DNA from: Stenotrophomonas beteli
Lineage (GTDB): Bacteria > Pseudomonadota > Gammaproteobacteria > Xanthomonadales > Xanthomonadaceae
Direction of reading: 5' to 3'
Assembly (NCBI RefSeq): GCF_001431665.1
Contig: NZ_LLXV01000029.1
Span: forward strand, 19,393-83,392
DNA length: 64,000 bases
A model generated the notes under the pieces. It was not told where the DNA came from, did no database searches, and worked only from the letters and a program-made list of their open reading frames with translations. The position numbers and the translations under genes are program-made. Within the stretch, counting starts at the first letter, position 1. Every line of letters begins with the position of its first letter. Shown here piece after piece: positions 1 to 9,150 of the stretch.

Positions 1-1
1 G

Positions 2-274
2 CTGTTGGCCATCGCCATTGCCTGGTCACGAATCCCGTTGCATGCGCATAGCCTTTCTGAGGTCATTGCTGGGCTGATGCTTGGACTGGGCTGCAGTGCG
101 TGGGCGTTGTACGGCGCGCGTCCGTCCCGCCGCGCGGCTCTCATTTCCATTGCCGCCGCTTTACTCGCCGGCGCGGCACTTCCCCTCGCCCAGCCGAACC
201 TGCACACCCATCAAGCGGTGATCGCGCTGGCAAAGTTCATTTCTGGAAGAACAGAGCTCCACGCCCACCCGTGA
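2..274 (+). CDS. PAP2-family phosphatase, C-terminal fragment
   Basis: The reading frame is open at the left edge, so only the last 90 residues are present. The segment SR-x4-H-x-H-S-L-S-E-V near the start matches the third phosphatase motif of the PAP2 (type 2 phosphatidic acid phosphatase) superfamily, with the invariant Arg and His visible. Two hydrophobic stretches follow, as expected for an integral membrane lipid phosphatase. Family members dephosphorylate phosphatidic acid, undecaprenyl pyrophosphate or similar lipids. Undecaprenyl pyrophosphate recycling would fit the neighbouring polysaccharide locus, but this is only inference because the substrate-determining part lies outside the window. 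Confidence 0.7.
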   Translation: MLAIAIAWSRIPLHAHSLSEVIAGLMLGLGCSAWALYGARPSRRAALISIAAALLAGAALPLAQPNLHTHQAVIALAKFISGRTELHAHP

Positions 275-383
275 GAACTGCCAACAGAGCCGCACATCTT
301 CTTCACTTTCCTTGACAGGAGGAATGAACAGCGGCCAACATAAGCGCGGAAAAACTTACCTCACGGAGTAGGAGACCCCGTAG

Positions 384-698
384 ATGAAGAAGATGATTGC
401 CGCTCTGGCCCTGCTGGGCCTGTCCTCGCCGGTGTTTGCCCAGGAAGCTCCGGTTGCCACTGCGGAAACCAGCGCTGAAGTCGCTGGCGCAGAAGCGGCT
501 GGCGCCGCCGCCACTGGCACCCTGACCACCGTCGCTACTGTTGGCCTGGGCATTGCTGCCGCTGGCGTGCTGTACAGCGTTGCCGCTGACAGCAGCAAGG
601 ACGATGCAGGCAACAACAATGGTGGCGGCACCACGCCTCCGGGTCCCGGCGGCACTACCGGCACTACCGGCACTACCGGCACCACCGGCACCAACTGA
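384..698 (+). CDS. Small secreted Thr/Gly-rich protein, GfcA/YjbE-like
   Basis: This 104-residue protein starts with a clear Sec signal peptide (MKK, hydrophobic core, cleavage near VFA-QE). An Ala/Thr-rich middle containing a hydrophobic stretch follows, and the C-terminus is a Gly-Thr-Thr repeat. Small Thr-rich proteins of this kind (GfcA/YmcD, YjbE) head the group 4 capsule gfc operon and the yjbEFGH operon of enterobacteria. The four genes that follow here match the rest of that set, which supports the assignment by synteny although sequence identity cannot be measured by eye. A strong terminator directly follows, so this gene is probably expressed above the genes behind it. Its molecular function is unknown. 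Confidence 0.7.
   Translation: MKKMIAALALLGLSSPVFAQEAPVATAETSAEVAGAEAAGAAATGTLTTVATVGLGIAAAGVLYSVAADSSKDDAGNNNGGGTTPPGPGGTTGTTGTTGTTGTN
651..695 (+). repeat. Five tandem 9-base units coding Gly-Thr-Thr
   Basis: Three exact copies of GGCACTACC are followed by GGCACCACC and GGCACCAAC, running in frame to the stop codon. They encode the Gly-Thr-Thr tail of the small secreted protein. Perfect short-period coding repeats like this can change copy number between strains without breaking the frame. Confidence 0.9.
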
Positions 699-724
699 TC
701 CGCTGAGCAGATCAGGGTCATCAC

Positions 725-763
725 GCCCCCGCCGGGCGCAGATCTGGCGGGGGCTTTTGTTTT
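725..763 (+). terminator. Rho-independent terminator between gfcA-like gene and wza
   Basis: A perfect 9-bp stem (GCCCCCGCC at 725-733 with GGCGGGGGC at 746-754) is followed by TTTTGTTTT. It lies 27 bases after the first gene's stop and 27 bases before the wza start codon, so it probably acts as a partial terminator that sets the ratio of the small protein to the export genes. Confidence 0.85.
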
Positions 764-790
764 GCCTAGCAGGGCAAGGAAGAATCATCG

Positions 791-1897
791 ATGGACTGCA
801 AGCGTCTTTGCGCCGCTTTGGCGCTGGCCCTTTCTCTCTCCGGATGCATGTTTGCACCCGGCCAGCACATGCGTTCGAGCGCGTTCGCACGCGACGACCA
901 GCCGGTTGGCAATGACCAGATCGAGCTGATTCCGATCACGCCGAAGCTCATCGCCATGGATCGGGCTGCACGCGATGTGCCCGGCCTGCCGACAGCGCTG
1001 ACCAGCTACCAGCCTGGTCCTTACGAGATCGGCGCCGGCGACGTCCTGTACATCACGGTTTGGGATCACCCGGAGCTGACCGTTCCGGCAGGCCCCCAGC
1101 AACAGCTCAATGCGGCGGGCCGTCCCGTCCAGTCCGATGGATCGCTGTTCTATCCCTATGTTGGCAAGATCTCTGCCGCAGGCAGGACACCGAGCCAGCT
1201 GCGCGAGGAACTCACTAGCAAGCTTGCGCGCTACATTGAAGCACCCCAGGTCGATGTCTCCATCCTGACCTATGCTAGCCAACGCGTCTGGGTCACAGGC
1301 GCGTCGCGCCAGGCCGCCACTGTGCCACTGACCGTCACGCCGCTGACGCTGGGCGACGCAATCAGCCAGTCCGGACTGGACGCCACCCAGGCCGACCTGT
1401 CCGGGGTCCGGCTGACCCGCGACGGCGTCACCTACACCATCGACCTGGATCGCCTTGGTCGCCAGGGCGGCGGTGCCACGAATATTTTCCTGAAGTCCAG
1501 CGACCACTTGTACGTGCCTTACCTGGATCGCAAGGAAATTTTCGTGGTGGGCGAAGTCAACCAGCCCGGCGCGATGAGCTTCAAAACCAGCGACATTTCG
1601 CTCAGCCAGGCACTCGGCCGGGCACGCGGGCTGCAGCAAAGCACCTCAAACGGAAATGCCGTCTACGTGATCCGCGGCTCGCAGGATCTGCAGAGCACGC
1701 CTTCCACCGTGTACCACCTGGAAGCCAGATCGCCGGCCGCGTTTGCCGTTGCCAGCCAGTTTGAACTGCTTCCCGGTGACGTTGTATTCGTCGGTGCGGC
1801 CGGGGTCACTCGCTGGAGCCGGTTTGTGAACCAGCTGCTTCCCTTCACGTCGATCATCAGTAACGCGGCAAGCGCGCGTAACGATCTCGACAATTGA
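791..1897 (+). CDS. wza: Polysaccharide export outer-membrane lipoprotein (Wza/GfcE)
   Basis: This 368-residue protein has a lipoprotein signal peptide ending in LSGC (Cys about 19). The Poly_export domain begins at YEIGAGDVLYITVW (residues about 79-92). Two SLBB-type segments follow, at VWVTGASRQAA and IFVVGEVNQPGAM. This is the architecture of Wza, which forms the octameric outer-membrane channel for capsule and exopolysaccharide and docks onto the Wzc kinase, encoded here at 13108-15318. The gene opens the translated part of the + operon behind the terminator at 725-763 and is followed after 13 bases by the lipoprotein gene. The ATG at 791 is preceded by a purine-rich AAGGAAG motif. Confidence 0.93.
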   Translation: MDCKRLCAALALALSLSGCMFAPGQHMRSSAFARDDQPVGNDQIELIPITPKLIAMDRAARDVPGLPTALTSYQPGPYEIGAGDVLYITVWDHPELTVPAGPQQQLNAAGRPVQSDGSLFYPYVGKISAAGRTPSQLREELTSKLARYIEAPQVDVSILTYASQRVWVTGASRQAATVPLTVTPLTLGDAISQSGLDATQADLSGVRLTRDGVTYTIDLDRLGRQGGGATNIFLKSSDHLYVPYLDRKEIFVVGEVNQPGAMSFKTSDISLSQALGRARGLQQSTSNGNAVYVIRGSQDLQSTPSTVYHLEARSPAAFAVASQFELLPGDVVFVGAAGVTRWSRFVNQLLPFTSIISNAASARNDLDN

Positions 1898-1910
1898 TGG
1901 CAGGCACAAG

Positions 1911-2597
1911 ATGAGCAGGAGCGCTCTCGCCGCGCTATCGTCGGCGCAACGCGGCGTTGCCGCATCGCTGTTGATTGCATTCGGTCTGTCGGGCTGCGGC
2001 GTGGTGGGCCGTACCAGCATCAAGACGGCACAACTGGCCCTGCAAGGCCGCCCCGACATTACACCCAGCGCCGAAGAGGTCGCCAAGAAGCGCTATCCGC
2101 AGATCAAGGTGCTCGGTCCTGATGGCGGTGCCGTGCTGGTGCTGGGCAATATCGACGCCGGCCGCCAAGCTTGGTACAGCAGTGAGCGCAGCATCATCTT
2201 CCTGCACGACGGCCTGCTCGTCGGCACCTTTGGTGGCAGCCCCGAGCTGCAGAACATGTGGATCGAGGGCGATAACCCGTTCAGGGCACTGCACAAGCTT
2301 GATCGTGCAGTAATCGTGCATCGCCGCTACGACCTGATGCCGGGCTACCGCTATGGCGTGGAGGTGCAAGGCACGCTGGAGCCGATGGGCAGTGAAGCCA
2401 TCGAGATTCTCGGCAAGCGCCGCAGTGTGCTGCACGTGCGCGAAACACAGCGCGGCAGGCACTGGAAGGCCGAGAATCACTTCTGGGTAGACCCGGATAC
2501 CGGCTTCATCTGGAAGAGCCGCCAGGCAATCGCGCCAGGCACCAGCTTGGAAATCACCCAGCTCAAGCCCTATAGCCCGGATCTGCTACACCGATGA
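1911..2597 (+). CDS. GfcB/YjbF-family lipoprotein
   Basis: This 228-residue protein carries an N-terminal signal peptide with lipobox LSGC (Cys about 29). The body, with VLGNIDAGRQAWYSSERSII and LVGTFGG, matches the YjbF/GfcB family of periplasmic lipoproteins. In E. coli, GfcB is needed for group 4 capsule assembly and YjbF belongs to an exopolysaccharide operon; the biochemical activity is not known. The gene sits between wza and the gfcC-like gene and overlaps the latter by the four bases ATGA, indicating translational coupling. Confidence 0.82.
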   Translation: MSRSALAALSSAQRGVAASLLIAFGLSGCGVVGRTSIKTAQLALQGRPDITPSAEEVAKKRYPQIKVLGPDGGAVLVLGNIDAGRQAWYSSERSIIFLHDGLLVGTFGGSPELQNMWIEGDNPFRALHKLDRAVIVHRRYDLMPGYRYGVEVQGTLEPMGSEAIEILGKRRSVLHVRETQRGRHWKAENHFWVDPDTGFIWKSRQAIAPGTSLEITQLKPYSPDLLHR

Positions 2598-3370
2598 GCC
2601 CGCGTCTGCTTGCCCTGCTGCTGGGCACGATAACTGCAGCCACCGCCTCGGCCGCTCCACAGGTATCGGTGGAGGTGATGGGTCATGTCAGCCATCCCGG
2701 CGTGCAGATCATGCCGGCCGGCGCACGGCTCAGTGATGCCATTCTGGCCGCAAGCCCGCAGCCCTCTGCCTACCCATTGGCGGCCGCCTGGCTGCGTGCC
2801 TCCGAGCGAATCGCGCAGACTCGCCTGAAGACCGGTGTCCTGTTCGATTTAGCTCAACTGATGGACGACACATCCGCCGACGCGGATGATGCAGGTGTCG
2901 CCCGCACCCTTGCGGACGACATCGAGCGCATGCCGGTCACCGGTCGTGTCCCCGCACTGTTGACCGCTCGCGCGATCGAAGTGGCAGACGCAAGCAACCG
3001 CCCCATCGGCGACGGAGATCGCCTGGTCTATCCCGGGCGTCCCAACACGGTGACCGTCATGGGAGTCGTTGCCGAGCCGTGCACGTTGGACCATGTTGCC
3101 CAGCAAGCGCCGGTCGACTACCTGCGCGACTGTCCTGCCCTGCGCGCTGCGAGCAAGGACCACCTGTACGTGATCGAGCCGGACGGCAGAGTCGAGAAGA
3201 TCGGCATTGCGCTCTGGAATCGCTCAGCCCCCTCCTCGCTGGCCCCTGGAGCAGTGCTGTACGTACCTTTGCGACCGAGCGCCCTGGCCAAGGTGAATCC
3301 TGGCCTCAATGAAGAAATTGCTAGCTTCCTCGCAACCCAGGTAATGGAATTACCGGGAGTTTCGCCTTGA
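2594..3370 (+). CDS. GfcC-like periplasmic capsule biosynthesis protein
   Basis: This 258-residue protein begins with a cleavable signal peptide (cut near ASA-AP). The following segment VSVEVMGHVSHPGVQIMPAG resembles the beta-grasp SLBB-like fold of GfcC/YjbG, soluble periplasmic proteins related to the D2/D3 domains of Wza. A second such segment starts near VTVMGVVAEPCTL. The gene overlaps both neighbours by four bases (ATGA upstream, TTGA downstream), so lipoprotein, GfcC and YjbH are probably made in fixed ratio. The role is inferred from family and synteny: assembly or export of polysaccharide at the outer membrane. Confidence 0.78.
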   Translation: MSPRLLALLLGTITAATASAAPQVSVEVMGHVSHPGVQIMPAGARLSDAILAASPQPSAYPLAAAWLRASERIAQTRLKTGVLFDLAQLMDDTSADADDAGVARTLADDIERMPVTGRVPALLTARAIEVADASNRPIGDGDRLVYPGRPNTVTVMGVVAEPCTLDHVAQQAPVDYLRDCPALRAASKDHLYVIEPDGRVEKIGIALWNRSAPSSLAPGAVLYVPLRPSALAKVNPGLNEEIASFLATQVMELPGVSP

Positions 3371-5517
3371 TCACCTCCACCTATAGGCCGCTGGCGCGCG
3401 CCGGCGTGGCCCTGCTCAGCCTGAGCATCAGCACTGTCCTGCAGGCACAGACCGCGCCTGCACCAACCGCGAGTGACTGGGGCGGTATCGGCTTGCTGCA
3501 GACGCCTACCGCACGCATGGCAGAAGAAGGCGAATTGGCGTTCACCGCCAGCCACACGTCGCCTTACAGTCGTTACAACCTCGTGCTGCAGCCGCTCCCA
3601 TGGATGGAGGGTGCGTTCCGCTATGTATCGGTGGCAAATCGGCGCTATGGCCCGGAATGGCTCAGCGGCAGCCAGAACTACAAGGACAAGTCGATCGACG
3701 TGAAGATCCGCTTGCTGCAGGAAAGCCGCTGGGTCCCGGAAGTCTCCGCAGGCTTCCGCGACCTAGGCGGCACCGGCCTTTTCTCCAGCGAATACCTGGT
3801 GGCAAGCAAGCGGATCGGCGCCTTTGACGCGAGCCTGGGCGTGGCGACGGGCTACATCGGCAATCGGGGTGACTTCCGCAATCCCCTTGCTGCGTTGAAT
3901 GATCGGTTTGAGACCCGACCACGCTCCACGGGCGCAGGAAAGTTCAACAGCAATGGCATGCTCCGTGGTCCGGTTGGCGTATTCGGCGGTGTCGCCTATC
4001 AGACGCCGTGGGAACCCCTTCAGCTGAAGCTCGAGTACGACGGCAACGATTACAAGCGCGAGCCGCAGAACAATCGGCAGGTTCAACGCAGCCCGTTCAA
4101 TTTCGGGGCATCCTACGCCGTCAATCAGAATGTGCACCTGCATGCAGGCTGGGAGCGAGGTGACGTGGCCACTTTTGGCATCACGCTGCGAACCAACCTC
4201 GCGCAGGCCAGGTCCATGCCCAAGGTTCTGGATCCAGCGCCTGTCCCACTCAAGCGTCATGGATGGAATGGTGAGGCAAGCACTGATGAGAGCAACAACA
4301 CGGATTCTCAATCCCCGGATTGGAGCGCCGTGGCCAGCCAGCTTGATCAGAACGCCGGACTGCGCGTAAGCCGCATCAGCCAACGAGGCTCAGAAGTCAT
4401 CGTTACCGGCGAGCAACGACGCTTCTATTACCCAGCACAGGGCCTGGGACGGACTGCTCGCGTTCTCGACGGCATCGCGCCGGCCAGCGTCGACTGGTTC
4501 ACAGTGCAGAACACCCGCCTCGGCGTGCCGGTCGTCGAGACCAGCATGGAGCGCAAAGCGTTCGTGGACTATGTAAACAACAAGAGCGACCTGGGTACGC
4601 TGGCCGGGCATGTGGAGATGGCCCCCCCGGCAAGCCAACGCAGGCAGACCCTCTACGAGGCGCCGCGTCACCGCTTCGATGGTGCATTCAACATTGGCTA
4701 TCAGCAATCACTGGGCGGTCCCGACGGGTTCGTGCTGTTCCAGGTCGCCGGCACTTACGGCGCGAGCTTCTACTTCACGCGCAATCTGTGGCTCAGTGGC
4801 AACATCAGCTATAACGCTTACAACAACTACGACAAGTTCCGCTACGACGCCCCAAGCCGCCTGCCGCGGGTTCGAACGAACATTCGTCGTTACATGACGA
4901 CTGAAGACCTGACGTTGCCCAGCTTGCAGCTGACCAGCACCCATCATCTCGGTCGAGACCTTTACGGCATGGCTTACGCCGGCATGCTGGAGTCAATGTA
5001 TGCAGGCGCCGGCGGCGAGGTTCTCTATCGCCCGCTGGACGAGCGCTGGGCACTGGGAGTCGAAGCAAACTGGGTGAAGCAGCGCGATTTCGACCAGCGG
5101 TTCAGTTTCCGCGACTACAGCGTCGCTACCGGCCATGCAACCTTCTACTACCTGTGGGGTGACCAGCGGCGCGTGGTCAGCGCGCTGAGCGCCGGCCGAT
5201 ACCTCGCCAAAGACTGGGGCGCAACGCTCGCCGTCTCGCGCGCCTTTGACAACGGCGTAACGATGGGCGCCTACGCGACGAAGACCGATGTCTCCTCTGC
5301 CGACTACGGCGAAGGAAGCTTCGACAAGGGAATCTATGTCTCGATCCCGTTCGATTTCCTGCTCCCACGATCGACGCGCGCACGTGCCAACTTCCTGTGG
5401 AATCCGCTCTATCGAGATGGAGGTGCAAGAGTTGGCCACAGCTACGGCCTTTATCAGATGACGTCTGAACGAGACCCTGGGTTCTTCTTCGACAACATCA
5501 ATAGAATTGGCGATTAA
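3367..5517 (+). CDS. YjbH/GfcD-family outer-membrane protein
   Basis: This is a 716-residue protein. The start is a TTG overlapping the previous stop (TTGA); the next Met lies past the signal peptide, so TTG is preferred. The signal peptide ends near LQA-QT and is followed by DWGGIGLLQTPTARMAEEG, the hallmark start of YjbH domain proteins. The rest is rich in alternating beta-strand-like, aromatic-rich segments typical of a large outer-membrane barrel. YjbH/GfcD proteins are outer-membrane lipoproteins or barrels of exopolysaccharide loci and are proposed to work with GfcC and Wza; no lipobox is seen here. It is the last gene of the + operon and converges on the acyltransferase gene 43 bases downstream. 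Confidence 0.85.
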   Translation: MITSTYRPLARAGVALLSLSISTVLQAQTAPAPTASDWGGIGLLQTPTARMAEEGELAFTASHTSPYSRYNLVLQPLPWMEGAFRYVSVANRRYGPEWLSGSQNYKDKSIDVKIRLLQESRWVPEVSAGFRDLGGTGLFSSEYLVASKRIGAFDASLGVATGYIGNRGDFRNPLAALNDRFETRPRSTGAGKFNSNGMLRGPVGVFGGVAYQTPWEPLQLKLEYDGNDYKREPQNNRQVQRSPFNFGASYAVNQNVHLHAGWERGDVATFGITLRTNLAQARSMPKVLDPAPVPLKRHGWNGEASTDESNNTDSQSPDWSAVASQLDQNAGLRVSRISQRGSEVIVTGEQRRFYYPAQGLGRTARVLDGIAPASVDWFTVQNTRLGVPVVETSMERKAFVDYVNNKSDLGTLAGHVEMAPPASQRRQTLYEAPRHRFDGAFNIGYQQSLGGPDGFVLFQVAGTYGASFYFTRNLWLSGNISYNAYNNYDKFRYDAPSRLPRVRTNIRRYMTTEDLTLPSLQLTSTHHLGRDLYGMAYAGMLESMYAGAGGEVLYRPLDERWALGVEANWVKQRDFDQRFSFRDYSVATGHATFYYLWGDQRRVVSALSAGRYLAKDWGATLAVSRAFDNGVTMGAYATKTDVSSADYGEGSFDKGIYVSIPFDFLLPRSTRARANFLWNPLYRDGGARVGHSYGLYQMTSERDPGFFFDNINRIGD

Positions 5518-5560
5518 GGGAACAGCTCCCTGCTCGATCCCATCGGGTCGGGCCTTGGCG

Positions 5561-6100
5561 CTACTTTCCGGCCAGCTCGCGAGCAGGCACACCCGCCACC
5601 GTACTGCGGGGCGGTACGCTCCGCAGCACAACTGCATTGGCGCCCACAACCGCTTCATCTCCCACCTGCAACGAGCCCAGCACGCAGGCGCCGGCAAAAA
5701 TGATTACTCCATCTCCAATGCACGGATACTGCGTGCCGCGTTGGCCGAGCGTGACGGATTGGTACAGCTGAAGATCGCGTCCCGCCACAACGCCATCTCC
5801 CACGACCACGGCAGCAGCATGGGGAAGAAACAATCCAGGCCCGATCCTGGAGCTGGGGGAAAGATAGCAAGCGGAAACGCGCACGTTGTACAGCCACATC
5901 AACTTCGACAGCACGCGGCCCACCTTGCCGAACCGCCTCGCGAAGACCGATAACCGGTAGCGCACCACTGTTGCGAACCCAGGATCCACAAAATAGCGAG
6001 CCAGACCGCTCATCAGTGATGGCTCCGCCCCTGCCCTGGCAGCGCGGAGGTCCGCATTCAACAGGCTCAGTAGTGTTTCCGTAGCAGGAACCTCGGTCAT
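5561..6100 (-). CDS. Serine acetyltransferase-like (hexapeptide) acyltransferase
   Basis: This 179-residue protein has an N-terminal helical part and a C-terminal left-handed beta-helix with hexapeptide repeats. LFLPHAAAVVVGDG carries the catalytic-type His, and TVAGVPAREL closes the fold. The arrangement resembles CysE/WcaB-type acetyltransferases. Its place as last gene of a Wzx/Wzy polysaccharide operon and its four-base overlap (ATGA) with the preceding gene suggest O-acetylation of the polysaccharide or a precursor rather than cysteine synthesis. Acceptor sugar unknown. Confidence 0.82.
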   Translation of the reverse strand: MTEVPATETLLSLLNADLRAARAGAEPSLMSGLARYFVDPGFATVVRYRLSVFARRFGKVGRVLSKLMWLYNVRVSACYLSPSSRIGPGLFLPHAAAVVVGDGVVAGRDLQLYQSVTLGQRGTQYPCIGDGVIIFAGACVLGSLQVGDEAVVGANAVVLRSVPPRSTVAGVPARELAGK

Positions 6101-6609
6101 GCATCCAACTCCTTCTTGAAGACGGCCGGGTTGCCCGCAACAAGCACATTCGCTGGCACGTCGCGTGTAACCACCGCTCCCGCACCAATGATCGAGCCGG
6201 CACCGATCGAAACGCCGGGGAGAATAACCGCGTTCGCCCCAATCCAGACCCCATCACCAACATGCACGTCACTGGCGGTAACCTTGCCCGCGCGCGCGTC
6301 GGCGCTATCGACAACGTGAGACGCCGTGATCAATGCGACGCCGTGGCCCACGGTTACACGACGGCCAAGGCGGATCGTCCCCGTTGCATCGAAGTAACAG
6401 CCACGGTTGATGAAGCAGCCCTGGCCAATGACGATGCGCCCACCCTCAAAGCGCCCGCCCCCCCGGATTCGAACACCACCGGCAGTCGATATCCCGAGAA
6501 TGCCCAGCAGACGCGGACGAAGGCGACAGGAGATCGGATCATCGGGAAGCACCGCGCAGGCCATGTTTAACCCATGCACCACGCACTTATGGAGGATGCG
6601 CCAGATCAT
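6097..6609 (-). CDS. WcaF-like hexapeptide-repeat acyltransferase
   Basis: This 170-residue protein is dominated by hexapeptide repeats (IVIGQG, VHVGDGVWIGANAVI, VSIGAGSIIGAG) ending in VAGNPAVFKK, the usual C-terminus of LbH acyltransferases of the WcaF/maltose-acetyltransferase group. A catalytic-type His occurs in ITASHVVD. It overlaps both neighbours by four bases in a tightly packed operon. It probably transfers acetyl from acetyl-CoA to a sugar of the exopolysaccharide repeat unit; the specific acceptor is not visible. Confidence 0.85.
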   Translation of the reverse strand: MIWRILHKCVVHGLNMACAVLPDDPISCRLRPRLLGILGISTAGGVRIRGGGRFEGGRIVIGQGCFINRGCYFDATGTIRLGRRVTVGHGVALITASHVVDSADARAGKVTASDVHVGDGVWIGANAVILPGVSIGAGSIIGAGAVVTRDVPANVLVAGNPAVFKKELDA

Positions 6610-7862
6610 GATCCCAGCCTCTCATAGGCGTTGGAGTACCTCGAGAAGACCACGTCGCGCGCGTGCTGCTCAGAGACGTAGGCCGATGCGTTGAAGGCGA
6701 TATTGTCCAGCATTGTCGGATCCGCAGTGACTGTCCTTACGATTTCAAGGAACTGCATGGGCGTGTCGAAGACGAGTGCAACGTGACGCCCCTCGACATC
6801 CAACCCCTCCAAGCCCAAAGAGGTTGTCACGGTTGGAACCCCGATCGCAAAGGCATCAACGATCTTTGTCTTGACTCCGGATCCGGAAAGAATGGGCGCC
6901 AAGTGCAGATCCGTTTCACGGAGCGCCTCATTCAAATCGTCAACGAAACCATGGAAGGTAATCCCCGGACGCGAAAGTTCATGGGCCACCCTCGCATCGA
7001 TGCTTCCAATCACATCCAGCGAGTACTCAAACCCGGCGTCAACCAGCACAGGAAGAAGCGTGCCAACCACGTATCGCAGGGCCTGCAAGTTCTGCGGTGC
7101 CTTTAGGTTGCCCAGGAACGCGAAGCGAAGCGGCATGCCGCCTTGACGTAACCGTGGCGGCCGGACGCCACTGACGTCCGCAGACATCGGCGGCACAGAG
7201 TACAGGTTAGCCGCGCCCGTCCTCAGCCTGTGCCGCTCAGCCTCCAGCCCCGATACAAAGATGACGCTCGCGGCGGACGCGGTCACATCCAGCTCCATCT
7301 TTGCCAATCGTTTGGACTCGACAGCCAGAAGACGGGCTGCAAACACGTTGGCCAGCCATCCGGCTGCAGCCGGCAATCGCTCCCTGAAGGTTCCAAGCAC
7401 GTCCGTCGCGCCTGAGGCCAGTTGCCTCTGATAACGGACGGAAAGCAGATCATCGATATCAAGGACGAGCGGCGTCGAGCGCCAATGCCGGACGTAGCTC
7501 CACAACCTGAGCATGTCCACAACAACAACATCTGGACCGAATTCGGCGATCTCCGAGGTGATCCAACGTGACTTGCCCTTGCCGAAGAAGGCCAGGCATT
7601 GAAGCGGCGCTGACAGCCCCAGGTGAAGGGCGCCACGCAGTACATCCACCACCCCCGGATAACTGGTGAAATGGAACGCCACCGAGGGGAACTCGCGCCG
7701 GTACCGCTCAACATCAACAGTCTCGCCCCGCCCCTTGAAACAGATGACCATCACTTCATCGAACCGATCAACCAGGTACTCGAGGTGCTGGCGCAGCATG
7801 CGCTCGCGGCCGCCGACCACAGGAAGGAACGGCCTGGTCATGAGAAAGACGGCCTTAGCCAT
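6606..7862 (-). CDS. Glycosyltransferase (GT-B fold, GT4-like)
   Basis: This 418-residue protein starts with an acceptor-domain segment MTRPFLPVVGGRERML. Its C-terminal half has the GT4-like nucleotide-sugar site, with RFAFLGNLKAPQNLQAL and GSGVKTKIVDAFAIGVPTVTT, where an acidic residue near the Lys is expected to contact the donor. No signal or membrane segment is seen, so it acts at the cytoplasmic face on lipid-linked intermediates. It overlaps the polymerase gene by eight bases and the acyltransferase gene by four. Donor and acceptor cannot be read from sequence; UDP-glucuronate is one candidate because ugd is in the same operon. Confidence 0.85.
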   Translation of the reverse strand: MAKAVFLMTRPFLPVVGGRERMLRQHLEYLVDRFDEVMVICFKGRGETVDVERYRREFPSVAFHFTSYPGVVDVLRGALHLGLSAPLQCLAFFGKGKSRWITSEIAEFGPDVVVVDMLRLWSYVRHWRSTPLVLDIDDLLSVRYQRQLASGATDVLGTFRERLPAAAGWLANVFAARLLAVESKRLAKMELDVTASAASVIFVSGLEAERHRLRTGAANLYSVPPMSADVSGVRPPRLRQGGMPLRFAFLGNLKAPQNLQALRYVVGTLLPVLVDAGFEYSLDVIGSIDARVAHELSRPGITFHGFVDDLNEALRETDLHLAPILSGSGVKTKIVDAFAIGVPTVTTSLGLEGLDVEGRHVALVFDTPMQFLEIVRTVTADPTMLDNIAFNASAYVSEQHARDVVFSRYSNAYERLGS

Positions 7863-9150
7863 GACGCACCATCCTTATGCCACGTGAAATGGTCAGTACT
7901 GCGGCAAGCGGGATCCACAGGAGCACGAAGGCAAATGAGCCAAACTGAAGGCAAGCGGCGCCCATGAGCACCAGCTGGAGAACCACCAGCTTTTCGGCCG
8001 GAGAACCGAAGCGCTTGATGAGGCCGAAATCCCGACGAACGCGGTTGAGCATGAAGATGAGATACGCCAGCCCCAGCAACCCGCCCATCACGTAGATGCC
8101 CACATACAGATTGCGCGGATCAGCCGAGACCGACGAGATGTCGCCCATGATCTCGAAATTTCGATACGCAACATGATTCAGCGGCAACCATGACATCGCG
8201 TCATTGAAACTGAACGGATACATCGCTGCGCCCATTCCGAACGGATATGAAAGCGAGACAAGGAATGCGTACACGGGATACATGATGCGCACAAAGACGG
8301 ATCCGTCGAGGGACTCCAGCAGCGATGCCTCAACGGTCGACGCCTCGTCGAGCTTGATGATGCGTGTCAAGTAGTAAGGAAGGTCCCCTGAAGATGCGAG
8401 ATTGGACACGATCAGCTTCACCGCATATGCCACTAACAAGGTACCTGCCCCGATGAGGAGCACTTGAAACAGGGTCCTGGTGAAGCTGCGCCCCATCAGA
8501 AGGCGGTATCCGATCAATCCGATGACCAGCGTCGCAAAGCCATAGAGAGAGAAAGTGGCGGCAAAAAGCATCAACCACATCCCGCGATAGATCCAGGACA
8601 AGCGGCCAAGCAGCGGGAATGCGAACACAAGATAGAGACTGGCCCAGGATGCCTCGGAGGTAAACAGCTGCACCCGCGACCCTGCATTTCCGCTCAGTGC
8701 AAGCGCCAATGCGTCGCGAAACACGCCACCAATACCCAGGTAGATGGCGACGATCTCGAAGATTCCATAGCACAGCACGATTTTCAGCACGGAACGAAGA
8801 ATGTTCAGGTACTGATCGATAGAGACGAACCTGAAGTAGTAGCGGAAACCAAGAAAGGCGGCCAGCCCCGCTAGAACAGGCAGAATTCCTCTCAGGACGC
8901 GATCCACGCCAATGTCCTTCACGCCCAGGAAGATGAAACTGACCAGGACCACGTAGAGCACAAAACAGATTGTCGCCACGTCGGCGCGCTCAATCCTTCC
9001 ACGCGAACCGAAGAAGAAGACGATGCCAAGCAGTGCTGCCGGGATGAGCGACGGCGGGCTGTAACTGACAGGGACGAACGACATCTTGAAAACGGGCAAC
9101 AGAACTATCGCCAGAAGACCAAGCCAGCTGACAAACCTGATCCTGATCAT
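7855..9150 (-). CDS. O-antigen/exopolysaccharide polymerase, Wzy-like
   Basis: The 431-residue protein consists almost entirely of hydrophobic helices (at least ten), with a larger periplasmic-type loop near residues 265-330 (DEASTVEASLLESLDGSVF and downstream). Sequence conservation in Wzy is low, so the call rests on topology, size, and position between flippase, glycosyltransferase and acyltransferase genes. Wzy joins flipped lipid-linked repeat units at the periplasmic face of the inner membrane. Four-base ATGA overlap with the upstream glycosyltransferase gene. Confidence 0.78.
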   Translation of the reverse strand: MIRIRFVSWLGLLAIVLLPVFKMSFVPVSYSPPSLIPAALLGIVFFFGSRGRIERADVATICFVLYVVLVSFIFLGVKDIGVDRVLRGILPVLAGLAAFLGFRYYFRFVSIDQYLNILRSVLKIVLCYGIFEIVAIYLGIGGVFRDALALALSGNAGSRVQLFTSEASWASLYLVFAFPLLGRLSWIYRGMWLMLFAATFSLYGFATLVIGLIGYRLLMGRSFTRTLFQVLLIGAGTLLVAYAVKLIVSNLASSGDLPYYLTRIIKLDEASTVEASLLESLDGSVFVRIMYPVYAFLVSLSYPFGMGAAMYPFSFNDAMSWLPLNHVAYRNFEIMGDISSVSADPRNLYVGIYVMGGLLGLAYLIFMLNRVRRDFGLIKRFGSPAEKLVVLQLVLMGAACLQFGSFAFVLLWIPLAAVLTISRGIRMVRHG

